From: Lachnospiraceae bacterium
GTDB lineage: Bacteria > Bacillota > Clostridia > Lachnospirales > Lachnospiraceae
Direction: 5' to 3'
NCBI GenBank assembly: GCA_024681595.1
Contig: JAILAN010000092.1
Span: 1-48,456 of the forward strand
DNA: 48,456 nucleotides
A model generated the notes under the pieces. It did no database searches. It was not told the DNA's origin and saw nothing but the letters and a program-made list of their open reading frames with translations. The translations under genes were made by a program, and so were the position numbers. Each line of letters starts with the position of its first letter. The stretch's first letter is position 1. Shown piece by piece: positions 1 through 8,483 of the stretch.

Positions 1-68
1 CCCTTCTCGATTGCCAGTATCTTAAGCGCATTCTGAAGTTCTCTCTTTTTTCTGTTTCCTTTCTCCAT
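1..68 (-). CDS. N-terminus of an unidentified protein, possibly a TetR-like regulator (partial)
   Basis: Only the first 22 codons are in the window; the gene runs off the low-coordinate edge. The ATG at 68 follows a strong ribosome site (GGAGGACGAT-ATG) and a consensus promoter. The visible residues begin MEKGNRKKRELQNALKILAI, a basic amphipathic stretch like the first helix of many TetR-family DNA-binding domains. That assignment is inference from a very short piece; any protein with a basic helical N-terminus would fit. It is transcriptionally separate from corA, because a terminator lies between them. Confidence 0.5.
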   Translation of the reverse strand, partial: MEKGNRKKRELQNALKILAIEK

Positions 69-106
69 ATCGTCCTCCGTTCCAAAACCGAGTGTATGCT
101 CTGTTT

Positions 107-134
107 ATTATATTCATTCTTTTCTATTTGTCAA
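107..134 (-). promoter_or_regulatory. Consensus sigma-A promoter for the edge gene
   Basis: On the minus strand TTGACA (129-134) and TATAAT (107-112) are both perfect consensus boxes separated by 16 bp. Transcription would start near 100 and reach the ATG at 68 after a short leader. The -35 box directly abuts the T-run of the upstream corA-operon terminator. Confidence 0.75.
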
Positions 135-171
135 TAAAAAACGGATAACCACGTCGAAACGAAGCTATCCG
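135..171 (-). terminator. Rho-independent terminator of the marR-rSAM-Pr6Pr-corA operon
   Basis: Read on the minus strand, CGGATA (171-166) pairs with TATCCG (147-142), with an inner CGT/ACG helix closed by a tetraloop, followed by a TTTTTT run. It lies about 150 bp downstream of the corA stop. The interval 172-319 shows no other recognisable element. Confidence 0.7.
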
Positions 172-319
172 ATATAATAACTGACTTGGGGCAAGGTTCA
201 TTATTCAATGCAATCCCTTTATTTATGCGGTTTCATTGAGATTTAAGACTTTATATGGAGATACATGAAATCGGGCTTCATATAACGATTCCAAATATAA
301 GTAAGGCTGAGATAACGGA

Positions 320-1237
320 TCATAACCATTTTTTCTTTTTAAAGAACAAAAGGCTGCCAACGGCGATAAGGAGACTGACCGCTATAACAACGGGATACCC
401 CCATCTCCATTCCAGTTCCGGCATATATCTGAAGTTCATCCCGTACCATCCGACTATCAGCGTCAGAGGCATAAAGATGGTGGTAACGACAGTCAGTACT
501 GTCATTATCCTGTTCTGTTTGATATCGATATGTGCCTTGTAAAGGTCACGAAGCTGCATGGTGTAATCCCTCAGTGATGTGGAATTGTCATGAAGACGTG
601 CCATCCGGTTTAAGAACAATCTGTAGTAACGCAGGTTTTCCTGTTTGAAGAAATTGTTCTCATTCTCCTCAAGCTCCTGTCCCAGATCCATGAGCTGCTC
701 ATAATGAATGCGCAGATCCCTGATATCATTTCTGATCTCATTAAGCCTGCTTGATGGAAATTTCTCGTCACCCTCCATTATCAGTTTCTCGATAGTATCC
801 AGTTCTGATTCATATTTTTCCATCAGTCTGAGGTCATCCTTGACTATCTGATCCAGAAAATCGTATATGAACCTCTCAAGGCTCGGAAGCTTCCATCTTT
901 TTGAATTTCGGATCCCGTCTATGATCTCGCGCGCCTTGCCGCTGTCATCGATAAAAACTATCCCCTTTTCATCAAGGGCAAAGGCAAACTTATAATCCTC
1001 TTTGGAAAAATCGTCTCTGTTCGGAATAGAAAAAGAACCGGTCAGTGAATCATAGTTCACTTCAGCCTTTGTTGTGTATATCTCCGAAATGTTCTGATCC
1101 ATATCGATCCCCATTTCAAAGCTGTCACGGCTCCGGTTCCACTCATCAAAAGATACGATCGCTACATACTGTCTGTCCGTATGTCCAAGTTCTTCTTTTG
1201 ATACTTCCTGTAAAGATTCACATATCGTATAAAACAT
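320..1237 (-). CDS. corA: CorA-family magnesium/divalent metal transporter
   Basis: A 305-residue protein with the CorA layout: a long soluble, charged, helical N-terminal domain (about 1-240) and two C-terminal membrane helices. The signature YGMNFRYMPEL, carrying the GMN selectivity motif, ends the first helix, and a very basic tail (KKKKWL) follows the second. Family members form pentameric channels admitting Mg2+, in some cases Co2+ or Ni2+, into the cytoplasm. The start ATG follows GGAGATTAG. It is the last gene of a tightly packed operon with only a few bases between genes. CorA-type function is well supported; the exact ion is not decided by sequence. Confidence 0.92.
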   Translation of the reverse strand: MFYTICESLQEVSKEELGHTDRQYVAIVSFDEWNRSRDSFEMGIDMDQNISEIYTTKAEVNYDSLTGSFSIPNRDDFSKEDYKFAFALDEKGIVFIDDSGKAREIIDGIRNSKRWKLPSLERFIYDFLDQIVKDDLRLMEKYESELDTIEKLIMEGDEKFPSSRLNEIRNDIRDLRIHYEQLMDLGQELEENENNFFKQENLRYYRLFLNRMARLHDNSTSLRDYTMQLRDLYKAHIDIKQNRIMTVLTVVTTIFMPLTLIVGWYGMNFRYMPELEWRWGYPVVIAVSLLIAVGSLLFFKKKKWL

Positions 1238-1909
1238 CTAATCTCCTATCCTGTCAGCTATGATCAGATAGACGTGCCCTATCAGGATGAGGAAAATAAA
1301 AAGCGCTATTATCCACCAGACACACCCCATGAACGGCAGTTCACCCGTAAAGCCGACTGCTCCGGCAGGACTCCCCCAGTTAAGGAAAAAATATGGGTAA
1401 TTACGTCCCGTTGAAAACTTCCATCCTCTGACATAAGCAATTCCCGCATATGCTGCATAAAGCAGAGGAGGAATTATGACATAAATGACATTTTTCCTTT
1501 TGATGCCCGCACCGGAACAGACTACAAAGAAATCGGCTATCGATGCAACCGGAACGATCACATGTGTGAGCACGTTATGAACACTCCATGCATGAGTCCC
1601 CAGCGTGGGTGCCAGGACAGCTACGAAAACAACCCCGGTCAGGGTAATGGACACTGTCCCGACAAATTTAACTATATAAAGAATATCATTTACAGCCTTT
1701 TTGCGCATCAACAATATCAGTTCTGCGGCACATATGATCGCTATAGCGATGTTAGACTGGGTCGTAAAATACATGAACGTCCTCGTTCCGCTCATAAAGG
1801 CACTCCTGCCTGCCAGAGCGCTCAGTATGATCCCGACTGTCGCAGAAATGACCACAATCGTTTTTAATATATAACTGGCATTTTTCCTGATACCGGAAAT
1901 CTGTTTCAT
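1238..1909 (-). CDS. Pr6Pr-family integral membrane protein
   Basis: A 223-residue, very hydrophobic protein with about six predicted membrane helices. Features typical of the Pr6Pr family are the early FMYFTTQSN motif (family pattern F-x-Y-F-T-x-x-S/N) and the HVIVPVASIADF segment, with a conserved His in a membrane helix. The molecular function of the family is not established. The gene starts 2 bases after the radical SAM stop and ends next to the corA start, so co-translation with its neighbours is likely. The family call is made from memory of its motifs. Confidence 0.72.
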   Translation of the reverse strand: MKQISGIRKNASYILKTIVVISATVGIILSALAGRSAFMSGTRTFMYFTTQSNIAIAIICAAELILLMRKKAVNDILYIVKFVGTVSITLTGVVFVAVLAPTLGTHAWSVHNVLTHVIVPVASIADFFVVCSGAGIKRKNVIYVIIPPLLYAAYAGIAYVRGWKFSTGRNYPYFFLNWGSPAGAVGFTGELPFMGCVWWIIALFIFLILIGHVYLIIADRIGD

Positions 1910-1911
1910 AT

Positions 1912-3015
1912 CTATGCTCCCATTTCTACTTTCATCAACTGTTCGACGAGCTCTCTTTTTTCATATAAAACGCATCCGCCTTCGTGATCATCCGTCAGAA
2001 TGTCTCCTCTTTGCAGAGCCATGAATAATGGAGAATGCATGGCTTCTCGAAGCGAAGTTCCTTTGATATTTACGTCCGAATACGGTGAAAACGGACAAGG
2101 CTCGGCTCCTCCGTGTGAATTGATATGGAAAAATCCCCTGCCGGCAGCAACGCATCCTCCGGAACTTTTCTCATCACCCGGAAATGAAATATAAACCATC
2201 TGAGGTCTGTCATGCCGAAGTTTGGATATCCTGTCTGTAAGGAACTTTCTTTCTATATCGCCCGGAGCAAGATGAGCACCATCGTCCGTGACTGGTACGA
2301 ATTCCACGAATATCACAGCCTTGCAGCCTCTCATAGACAGCTCATCCAAAAACTCATCCGAAACAACCTCATGTACATTTTCAGTCGTAACAGTAACGGA
2401 TGCTCCAAATATCAATCCCCGTTTATTGAGCTCATCCATGTTGCCTATGAGGCGATCATATATTCCGATACCTCTTCGGCCGTCCGTGATCTCCTTTTTC
2501 CCCTCTATACTCATGATAGGAATGAGATTCCGGTGTTTATCAAGGAGGTCAAAGTACTTTTCGTCCATAAAAGTACCATTGGTAAAGATCGGAAACAGGA
2601 TATCTTTCTTTTGACCTGCAGCTTCGATGACTCCCCTTCTGAGCATGGGTTCTCCACCCGCGAGCAGGATAAAGCTGATACCAAGTTCCTGTGCTTCATC
2701 AAAAACTCTGAGCCACTCTTCATCAGTCAGCTGTGATACGGGCTCAGAGTCTACGGTAGCATGATTGCATCTGGAATAGCAGCCTGCGCAATGAAGATTG
2801 CATTTGCTGGTAATACTGGCTATCAGAAAAGGCGGTATATGCTCCCCGTCTCTCTCAGCTCTTTTGCGCTTGGCCGAAGCAGCTGCGCTGGCCTTTGCAA
2901 ACCCCAGCATGAAAGCACTCTCTCTGGGATTCTTAAGTGTCGCTTTAACGGCATCGGATACGACGCGTTCCACGCCCCGTGTCATATATTCCTGTATGTC
3001 GAATTCCTTATTCAT
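1912..3015 (-). CDS. Radical SAM protein with SPASM-like C-terminal cysteines
   Basis: A 367-residue protein with the radical SAM cluster motif CNLHCAGC (C-x3-C-x2-C, about residue 72), a glycine-rich LLAGGEP strand for SAM binding, and a later set of cysteines (GGCVAAGRG, AEPCPFSPY, GGCVLYE) like the SPASM/twitch domains that hold auxiliary iron-sulfur clusters. Such enzymes modify peptides, cofactors or other enzymes by radical chemistry. No precursor peptide gene is visible nearby. Its ribosome site GGAGGG overlaps the stop codon of the upstream MarR gene, suggesting coupled translation. The substrate is unknown. Pairing with an OhrR-type sensor suggests, but does not prove, a role under oxidative or metal stress. 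Confidence 0.85.
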   Translation of the reverse strand: MNKEFDIQEYMTRGVERVVSDAVKATLKNPRESAFMLGFAKASAAASAKRKRAERDGEHIPPFLIASITSKCNLHCAGCYSRCNHATVDSEPVSQLTDEEWLRVFDEAQELGISFILLAGGEPMLRRGVIEAAGQKKDILFPIFTNGTFMDEKYFDLLDKHRNLIPIMSIEGKKEITDGRRGIGIYDRLIGNMDELNKRGLIFGASVTVTTENVHEVVSDEFLDELSMRGCKAVIFVEFVPVTDDGAHLAPGDIERKFLTDRISKLRHDRPQMVYISFPGDEKSSGGCVAAGRGFFHINSHGGAEPCPFSPYSDVNIKGTSLREAMHSPLFMALQRGDILTDDHEGGCVLYEKRELVEQLMKVEMGA

Positions 3016-3020
3016 GTATA

Positions 3021-3452
3021 TCAGCCCTCCAAAAACAGGTACAGGAGTCTGTACAGTTCCTCGGCATCCTTTTTACTAAGGCCTGACCCCTCGGACGAGA
3101 GTTTTAGAGGGATATCCTTGCATTTTTCTTTAAGCGCATTTCCCTCGGGAGTGATGCTGATAACGGTAACACGCTCATCTTCCTTAGACCTCTCTCTGGT
3201 AACATATCCTGCCTTTTCCAGTCTCTTAAGGAGCGGAGTGAGTGTTCCGGCATCCAGATGAAGTATGCTGCCCAACTGTCCGACATTGACGCTTTCCTGT
3301 TCCCAAAGGACCATGAGGACCACATACTGGGTGTAGGTAAGTCCCAGAGGGCTGAGGTACGGCGTATACCTTCCCACGATCTTTCTGCTGCATGCATACA
3401 TCGGAAAACATAGCTGATTCTTTAATAAAAGCTGTTCATATTCCTGTGCCAT
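3021..3452 (-). CDS. MarR-family regulator of the OhrR peroxide-sensing type
   Basis: A 143-residue winged-helix MarR protein. It has Cys15 in the LLLKNQLCF context and Tyr residues at 19, 29 and 40. These match the reactive Cys15 and its Tyr29/Tyr40 partners in Bacillus subtilis OhrR, where oxidation of Cys15 by organic hydroperoxide releases DNA. The recognition helix and wing region carries ERSKEDERV, as usual for MarR proteins. An additional Cys21 is present. No ohr peroxidase gene is adjacent; the genes behind it encode a radical SAM protein, a Pr6Pr protein and CorA. Its own promoter holds a perfect palindrome, so autorepression is likely. The sensing chemistry is inferred by homology. 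Confidence 0.85.
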   Translation of the reverse strand: MAQEYEQLLLKNQLCFPMYACSRKIVGRYTPYLSPLGLTYTQYVVLMVLWEQESVNVGQLGSILHLDAGTLTPLLKRLEKAGYVTRERSKEDERVTVISITPEGNALKEKCKDIPLKLSSEGSGLSKKDAEELYRLLYLFLEG

Positions 3453-3480
3453 ATAAAAAACCTCTTTTCTCTTTTGTCAT

Positions 3481-3509
3481 ATTATATTGCGCGCAATGTA
3501 TAATGTCAA
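3481..3509 (-). promoter_or_regulatory. Promoter with embedded MarR/OhrR operator palindrome
   Basis: On the minus strand TTGACA (3504-3509) and TATAAT (3481-3486) are perfect boxes with a 17-bp spacer. Inside the spacer, overlapping the first base of the -10 box, is the 12-bp perfect palindrome ATTGCGCGCAAT (3486-3497), a MarR-type operator in the ideal place to block RNA polymerase. The whole element fits between the feoAB stop and the marR start. Confidence 0.85.
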
Positions 3510-3515
3510 CAGAAA

Positions 3516-5849
3516 CTATTTCAAAATATTGTATATGATAAATGAACCGGCCCATGCTATGGCGCACTGCCATACGACCGTATATAATGCCCATTTTCTT
3601 CCCAGTTCTCTCCTGATCGAAGCTATGGCAGCCACACACGGAGTATACAGGAGACTGAACACCAGTATTGATGCTGCCGTAGCATGAGATACCGCCATGG
3701 CAACTCCGCCCTCACTTGCAAAGAGCAGTTCAAGCATCGAAACCACACTCTCCTTGGCCATGAAACCCGAGATCAATGATGTGCATATTCTCCAGTCCCC
3801 CAATCCTGCAGGACGCATCATGGGAACCAGGATCCCTGCGATCATAGCAAGGATACTCTGCTCGGAATCAGTTACGAAATTAAGTCCGGGATCAAAGCTT
3901 TTTAAAAACCAGACTATGATCGTAGCAAGAAGAATTACGGAAAAAGCCCTGTGGAGGAAATCCTTGGCCTTTTCCCACAACAGCTGGAAAACATTTTTGG
4001 CACTGGGCATTCTGTAGTTTGGAAGTTCCATTACAAAAGGAACCGCCTTGCCTTTAAAAAGAGTCTTTTTATATATCAGCGACATCAGTATCGCCGTGAT
4101 TATACCCAGAAAGTATAATCCCGTGATTATAAGCGCTCCTCTTCCCGGGAACAGGGTGCTGACAAAAAAGGCGTAGATCGGTATCTTGGCTGAGCAGCTC
4201 ATGAACGGAGTCAGCAATATGGTCATCTTTCTGTCTCTGTCACTGGGAAGAGTACGTGTAGCCATTACTGCCGGAACGGTACATCCGAATCCTATCAGCA
4301 TCGGAACGATACTTCGTCCGGAAAGGCCGATCCTTCTTAAGAGTTTGTCCATAAAGAATGCTACTCTTGCTATATATCCGCTGTCTTCGAGTATGGATAA
4401 AAAGAAAAAGAGTGTAACTATAACGGGCATAAAGCTAAGGACACTGCCCACACCCTCAAACAGTCCGTCAAGTATAAGTCCCTTTAATGCAATGCTGACG
4501 TTTAAACTGGTAAGGCCCTGTTCAGTCAGGTCCTTGAGCATTCCTATCAGCATATCAAGCACATTCTGTAAAAAAGCTCCTATTACGTTAAACGTCAGGA
4601 AGAATACTGTGGCCATGATTATAATGAACATGGGGATAGCCGTATATTTCCCGGAAAGTAACCGGTCGATCCTCTGGCTCCTTATGTGTTCCCGACTCTG
4701 TGCAGGACGTGTCAGAGACTGATCACATACCTTTTCGATATATTGAAAACGCATGTCCGCTATGGATGCACATCGATCAAGGCCTCTTTCCTTTTCCATC
4801 TGCAGCACTATATGCTCCAGCATCTCTTTTTCATTATCATCGAGATTCAGCCTGTCGAGGATCAGCTTATCTCCCTCAATAACCTTGCTCGCGGCAAAGC
4901 GGAGCGGGATCATCGCATCTGATGCATGATCCTCTATAAGGTGCATCACGGCGTGCAGACATCTGTGTACCGCGCCGCCAAAATCATGTTCATCACAGAA
5001 ATCCTGTCTGGAGGGTTTTTCCTGATAATGAGCAACATGGACTGCATGTCTGAGCAGTTCATCCACACCTTCGTTTTTGGCTGCACTGATCGGAACAACA
5101 GGAACGCCCAGGAGATATTCCATTTCATTAATATCAACAGCCCCCCTGTTGGCTATCAGCTCATCCATCATATTAAGGGCGACAACCATCGGTATGTCCA
5201 GCTCCAGCAACTGCATCGTCAGATACAGATTGCGTTCCATATTGGTTGAATCCACGATATTGATTATGGCTTTGGGTTTCTCATCAAGAACAAAGTTCCT
5301 CGAGACTATTTCCTCGGAACTATAAGGAGACATAGAGTATATTCCCGGCAGATCCGTGACCAGCGTGTTCGGCTGGTTACGCATCGGACCGTCCTTGCGG
5401 TCTACCGTTACCCCGGGAAAGTTTCCTACATGCTGATTAGAGCCGGTCAACTGGTTGAACAGGGTCGTCTTGCCACTGTTCTGATTGCCGACCAGTGCGA
5501 AGGTCAGCGTGGTCCCCTCGGGCAGAGGATTTTCATCTTTTTTGGAATGAAAACGGCCCTCTTCACCAAATCCGGGGTGTTCTTTTCTGGCGTTCTTTTT
5601 GGCAACGTCCTTAACCGATGAAGCTTCGACAGGTTCGATTGTTATCTTTTCTGCATCCGAGAGCCTTAATGTCAGTTCGTATCCGCGGATGCGAAGTTCC
5701 ATCGGATCACCCATGGGCGCGAATCTGACTACGCTCACTTCCGCACCCGGTATGACACCCATGTCAAGAAAATGCTGTCTTAATGAGCCCTCACCGCCCA
5801 CGTTCCTGACTATGGCGCTTTTACCTATCTTAAGATCACGGAGAGTCAT
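3516..5849 (-). CDS. feoB: FeoA-FeoB fusion ferrous iron transporter
   Basis: A 777-residue protein. Residues 1 to about 73 form an SH3-like FeoA domain; a linker follows; then a G-protein domain with G1 GNQNSGKTT, G3 DLPGIYS and G4 NMMD; then about nine or ten membrane helices with the two Gate regions, including the conserved Cys in the GFGCTVPAV segment. FeoB moves Fe2+ inward and FeoA is its usual separate small partner, so this is a natural fusion. It follows copA by 48 bp. No Fur or DtxR box is obvious directly upstream, and no terminator separates its end from the downstream marR promoter. Confidence 0.95.
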   Translation of the reverse strand: MTLRDLKIGKSAIVRNVGGEGSLRQHFLDMGVIPGAEVSVVRFAPMGDPMELRIRGYELTLRLSDAEKITIEPVEASSVKDVAKKNARKEHPGFGEEGRFHSKKDENPLPEGTTLTFALVGNQNSGKTTLFNQLTGSNQHVGNFPGVTVDRKDGPMRNQPNTLVTDLPGIYSMSPYSSEEIVSRNFVLDEKPKAIINIVDSTNMERNLYLTMQLLELDIPMVVALNMMDELIANRGAVDINEMEYLLGVPVVPISAAKNEGVDELLRHAVHVAHYQEKPSRQDFCDEHDFGGAVHRCLHAVMHLIEDHASDAMIPLRFAASKVIEGDKLILDRLNLDDNEKEMLEHIVLQMEKERGLDRCASIADMRFQYIEKVCDQSLTRPAQSREHIRSQRIDRLLSGKYTAIPMFIIIMATVFFLTFNVIGAFLQNVLDMLIGMLKDLTEQGLTSLNVSIALKGLILDGLFEGVGSVLSFMPVIVTLFFFLSILEDSGYIARVAFFMDKLLRRIGLSGRSIVPMLIGFGCTVPAVMATRTLPSDRDRKMTILLTPFMSCSAKIPIYAFFVSTLFPGRGALIITGLYFLGIITAILMSLIYKKTLFKGKAVPFVMELPNYRMPSAKNVFQLLWEKAKDFLHRAFSVILLATIIVWFLKSFDPGLNFVTDSEQSILAMIAGILVPMMRPAGLGDWRICTSLISGFMAKESVVSMLELLFASEGGVAMAVSHATAASILVFSLLYTPCVAAIASIRRELGRKWALYTVVWQCAIAWAGSFIIYNILK

Positions 5850-5897
5850 AATCCCGTCATTCTCCTTATTGGCAATATCGTTTATGATTCTGTTCCC

Positions 5898-6107
5898 TTA
5901 CCGGATCCCGGTACATTTGTAGTCCTGTTTTTCAACGGCATCCTTTAATATATCATCATTTACATCTTTATCCATAGTTACGACAGCCGTACCTTTTTCA
6001 TGACTGACAACGGCCTGGCTCACACCGTCTATAGCCTCCAGCGTTTTTTTGACTCTGTTTTCGCAATGCTCGCACATCATTCCTTCAATAGTCATTGTTT
6101 TTGTCAT
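5898..6107 (-). CDS. CopZ-like copper chaperone nested in frame at the 3' end of copA
   Basis: An in-frame ATG at 6107 (codon 791 of copA) is preceded by GGAGGATAATAAAATG, a full Shine-Dalgarno with 8-base spacing. That is clearly stronger than the ribosome site of copA itself. The product would be exactly 69 residues, the size of free-standing CopZ chaperones, with the complete beta-alpha-beta-beta-alpha-beta HMA fold and the copper-binding GMMCEHC motif. The sequence shows the site. Inference: either copA and copZ fused by loss of the copA stop while copZ kept its start, or the bacterium makes both a long pump and a separate chaperone. The site could also be only a relic; proteomics would settle this. 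Confidence 0.6.
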   Translation of the reverse strand: MTKTMTIEGMMCEHCENRVKKTLEAIDGVSQAVVSHEKGTAVVTMDKDVNDDILKDAVEKQDYKCTGIR

Positions 6108-8477
6108 TTTATTATCCTCCGTTTTCCTAATAGTCAGATCATCAATGTCTATGGAGACAGTTTTTCTTAAGGGACGGTCACCTGAATTCTCATATAACTT
6201 AACAAGATTAAGCCGCAAGGCATTTGAAACCACAAAAAAGCTTGACAGACTCATGGCAGCTGCCCCGAACATCGGATTAAGGCTCCAGCCGAACAGCCCG
6301 GTAAATGCGCCCGCGGCAAGCGGTATCCCGATGATATTGTATATAAATGCCCAGAAAAGGTTCTGGTGTATATTTCTAAGAGTTGCTCTGCCGAGCCTTA
6401 AGCATGCAGGGACTGCCCGCAGTCCGTCAGTCACAAGGACTATATCTGCAGCATCTATAGCGATGTCGCTTCCTGCTCCGATCGCAATTCCCGCATCCGC
6501 CTGCACAAGAGCGGGAGCATCGTTTATGCCGTCTCCGACCATCACAGTCCTGCCGAACTCACCCAGTTTCTTAACAACTGCAGCTTTATCTGAGGGCATA
6601 ACATCCGAGATCACGTTTTTGATTCCGGCTTTCTTTGCTATCGCACCTGCGGTGGTTTTATTGTCTCCGGTCAGCATCACAACAAAAGCGCCCAGCCGGG
6701 TAAGCTCCTCCACGGCCTTTTTGGCATCCGGCTTTATTGAATCCGATACAGCTATTATACCTGTCAGATATGATTCATCTCCATCATATTCCGCAAACAG
6801 GAGCGGAGTCTTGCCTGCTGATGACAGAGCATCCAATCTGCTCTCAACCGACTGTCCGAACGGTCTTATACCCGTAAGAGAGCCAATGAATCTCCGGCTG
6901 CCTCCATAAATCTTTTTCCCTTCGATCATTCCCGTCAGCCCACTGCCCGTGACTGTCTGAAAATCCGTCACTTCGCATGGTGTTATATTTTTACCGGCAG
7001 CATATTCCGTTACTGCTCCGGATAAGGGATGCTCACTCATATTTTCAAGCGAGTATGCCATTGACAAAAAGGCCTCTTCGGACATGCCTGATGTAACTAT
7101 CACGTCCGTGACCACAGGCTTACCTGTAGTGACCGTTCCCGTCTTGTCAAGAACAACTATATCGGTTCTGCCGGATAGTTCAAGTGAGGTAGCATTTTTA
7201 AACAGTATGCCGTTTCGTGCCCCCACACCGCTTCCGACCATGATTGCAACCGGTGTAGCCAGTCCCAGTGCACAGGGGCAGCTGATAACAAGGACCGAGA
7301 CTGCTCTTGACAGGGCAAACCCCAAAGAGCTGCCTGTCATAAACCATATCACAAAAGTAACTGATGCAATCACAATAACGACGGGTACAAATATCCCCGA
7401 TACCTTATCAGCGATCCTGGCAATAGGAGCCTTTGTTACAGCAGAGTTCTCAACCAGACGTATTATCGATGACAAAGTGGTATCCTTACCCACTTTGTCA
7501 GCCCGGCATCTTAAAAACCCCGTGGTGTTTATCGTTGCCGCATAAACAGAGCTGCCCTCCTGCTTCTCAACAGGAACACTCTCCCCTGTCAGCATGGATT
7601 CATCAACGGCACTCATTCCCTCCGTGACGGTTCCGTCAAGCGGAATGCTCTCGCCAGGCCGTACGATAAAAATATCCCCGACAGATGCTTTTTCAACCGG
7701 TATCCTGACTTCCTGTCCGTCAAGGATTATCGTCGCTTCCTTGGGAGTAAGGGACATCAGGCCTTTCAGGGCATCTGCCGTTTTGCCCTTCGAGCGGGTC
7801 TCAAGCATCTTGCCCACAGTAATGAGAGCAAGTATCATTGCAGCCGATTCAAAATACAGATCATGCATATAATCCATAACCAAAGCCATGTCACCTTCTT
7901 TGGATGCACCGATCATCAGAATCATTCTCCATATACTGTATGCAAAAGAAGCAGATGATCCCAGCGCCACCAGCGTATCCATATTGGGGGCACCTCGAAC
8001 AACACCTTTAAAGCCATTAATAAAAAATCTGCGATTTATTACCATTACGATCACGCAGAGTACCATCTGCGTGAGCCCCATTGCCACATGATCATTCGCT
8101 ATTACAGGGGGCAGAGGCAGTCCCAGCATGGAATGCCCCATCGAAACATACATAAGGATCAGTACAAAAAAAACAGAAACAACAAGTCTCTTTTTAAGCC
8201 TTGATGTTTCAATATCAAAAATGTCACCCTGCCCGTCCGGGTCTTCAGAGGATGAGCCGGATCCTGTTTTATCATCAGGATCCTTTATGGTGGCATCATA
8301 CCCCGCCTTTCTCACTGCTTCGATGATACACTCATCCGCCGCATTTCCCTCTACGGACATTGAATTTGTAAGTAGACTGACTGCGCATGAGTCGACTCCG
8401 TCAAGATTACCGACGGCCTTTTCGACTCTGGCCTGACAGGCCGCACAGCTCATTCCAGTAACCAGATATTGTCTCAT
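5898..8477 (-). CDS. copA: Copper-exporting P1B-type ATPase with N- and C-terminal HMA domains
   Basis: An 859-residue P-type ATPase. An N-terminal metal-binding HMA domain carries GMSCAAC (about residues 9-15). The core has the CPC metal-site motif (SCPCALGL), phosphorylation site DKTGT, the HP locus SEHPLSG and the hinge GDGINDAP. The core normally ends near [11 protein letters not shown]. Here it continues through a 30-residue hydrophilic linker into a second complete HMA domain with MMCEHC. The annotated start has a weak ribosome site and sits 6 bases after the xylosidase stop, suggesting translational coupling. Export of Cu+ is the family role for CPC pumps. The C-terminal domain has its own ribosome site and is listed separately. 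Confidence 0.94.
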   Translation of the reverse strand: MRQYLVTGMSCAACQARVEKAVGNLDGVDSCAVSLLTNSMSVEGNAADECIIEAVRKAGYDATIKDPDDKTGSGSSSEDPDGQGDIFDIETSRLKKRLVVSVFFVLILMYVSMGHSMLGLPLPPVIANDHVAMGLTQMVLCVIVMVINRRFFINGFKGVVRGAPNMDTLVALGSSASFAYSIWRMILMIGASKEGDMALVMDYMHDLYFESAAMILALITVGKMLETRSKGKTADALKGLMSLTPKEATIILDGQEVRIPVEKASVGDIFIVRPGESIPLDGTVTEGMSAVDESMLTGESVPVEKQEGSSVYAATINTTGFLRCRADKVGKDTTLSSIIRLVENSAVTKAPIARIADKVSGIFVPVVIVIASVTFVIWFMTGSSLGFALSRAVSVLVISCPCALGLATPVAIMVGSGVGARNGILFKNATSLELSGRTDIVVLDKTGTVTTGKPVVTDVIVTSGMSEEAFLSMAYSLENMSEHPLSGAVTEYAAGKNITPCEVTDFQTVTGSGLTGMIEGKKIYGGSRRFIGSLTGIRPFGQSVESRLDALSSAGKTPLLFAEYDGDESYLTGIIAVSDSIKPDAKKAVEELTRLGAFVVMLTGDNKTTAGAIAKKAGIKNVISDVMPSDKAAVVKKLGEFGRTVMVGDGINDAPALVQADAGIAIGAGSDIAIDAADIVLVTDGLRAVPACLRLGRATLRNIHQNLFWAFIYNIIGIPLAAGAFTGLFGWSLNPMFGAAAMSLSSFFVVSNALRLNLVKLYENSGDRPLRKTVSIDIDDLTIRKTEDNKMTKTMTIEGMMCEHCENRVKKTLEAIDGVSQAVVSHEKGTAVVTMDKDVNDDILKDAVEKQDYKCTGIR
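6116..6120 (-). promoter_or_regulatory. Internal Shine-Dalgarno for the nested CopZ
   Basis: GGAGG on the minus strand inside copA, 8 bases before an in-frame ATG. It occupies codons of the hydrophilic linker between pump and second HMA domain, where protein constraint is low. Confidence 0.65.
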
Positions 8478-8483
8478 GATCTT

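Noticed and set aside
142-171. Possible small RNA at the low edge.
   Set aside because: The nested hairpin with a T-run in the correct orientation after corA is sufficient as a terminator.
2212-2736. Plus-strand open frame of 174 codons.
   Set aside because: It lies wholly antisense to the well-supported radical SAM gene, lacks a ribosome site and has no recognisable domain.
6049-6909. Plus-strand open frame of 286 codons opposite copA.
   Set aside because: Antisense shadow of the P-type ATPase; Ser/Ala/Pro-rich composition typical of reverse-complement reading.
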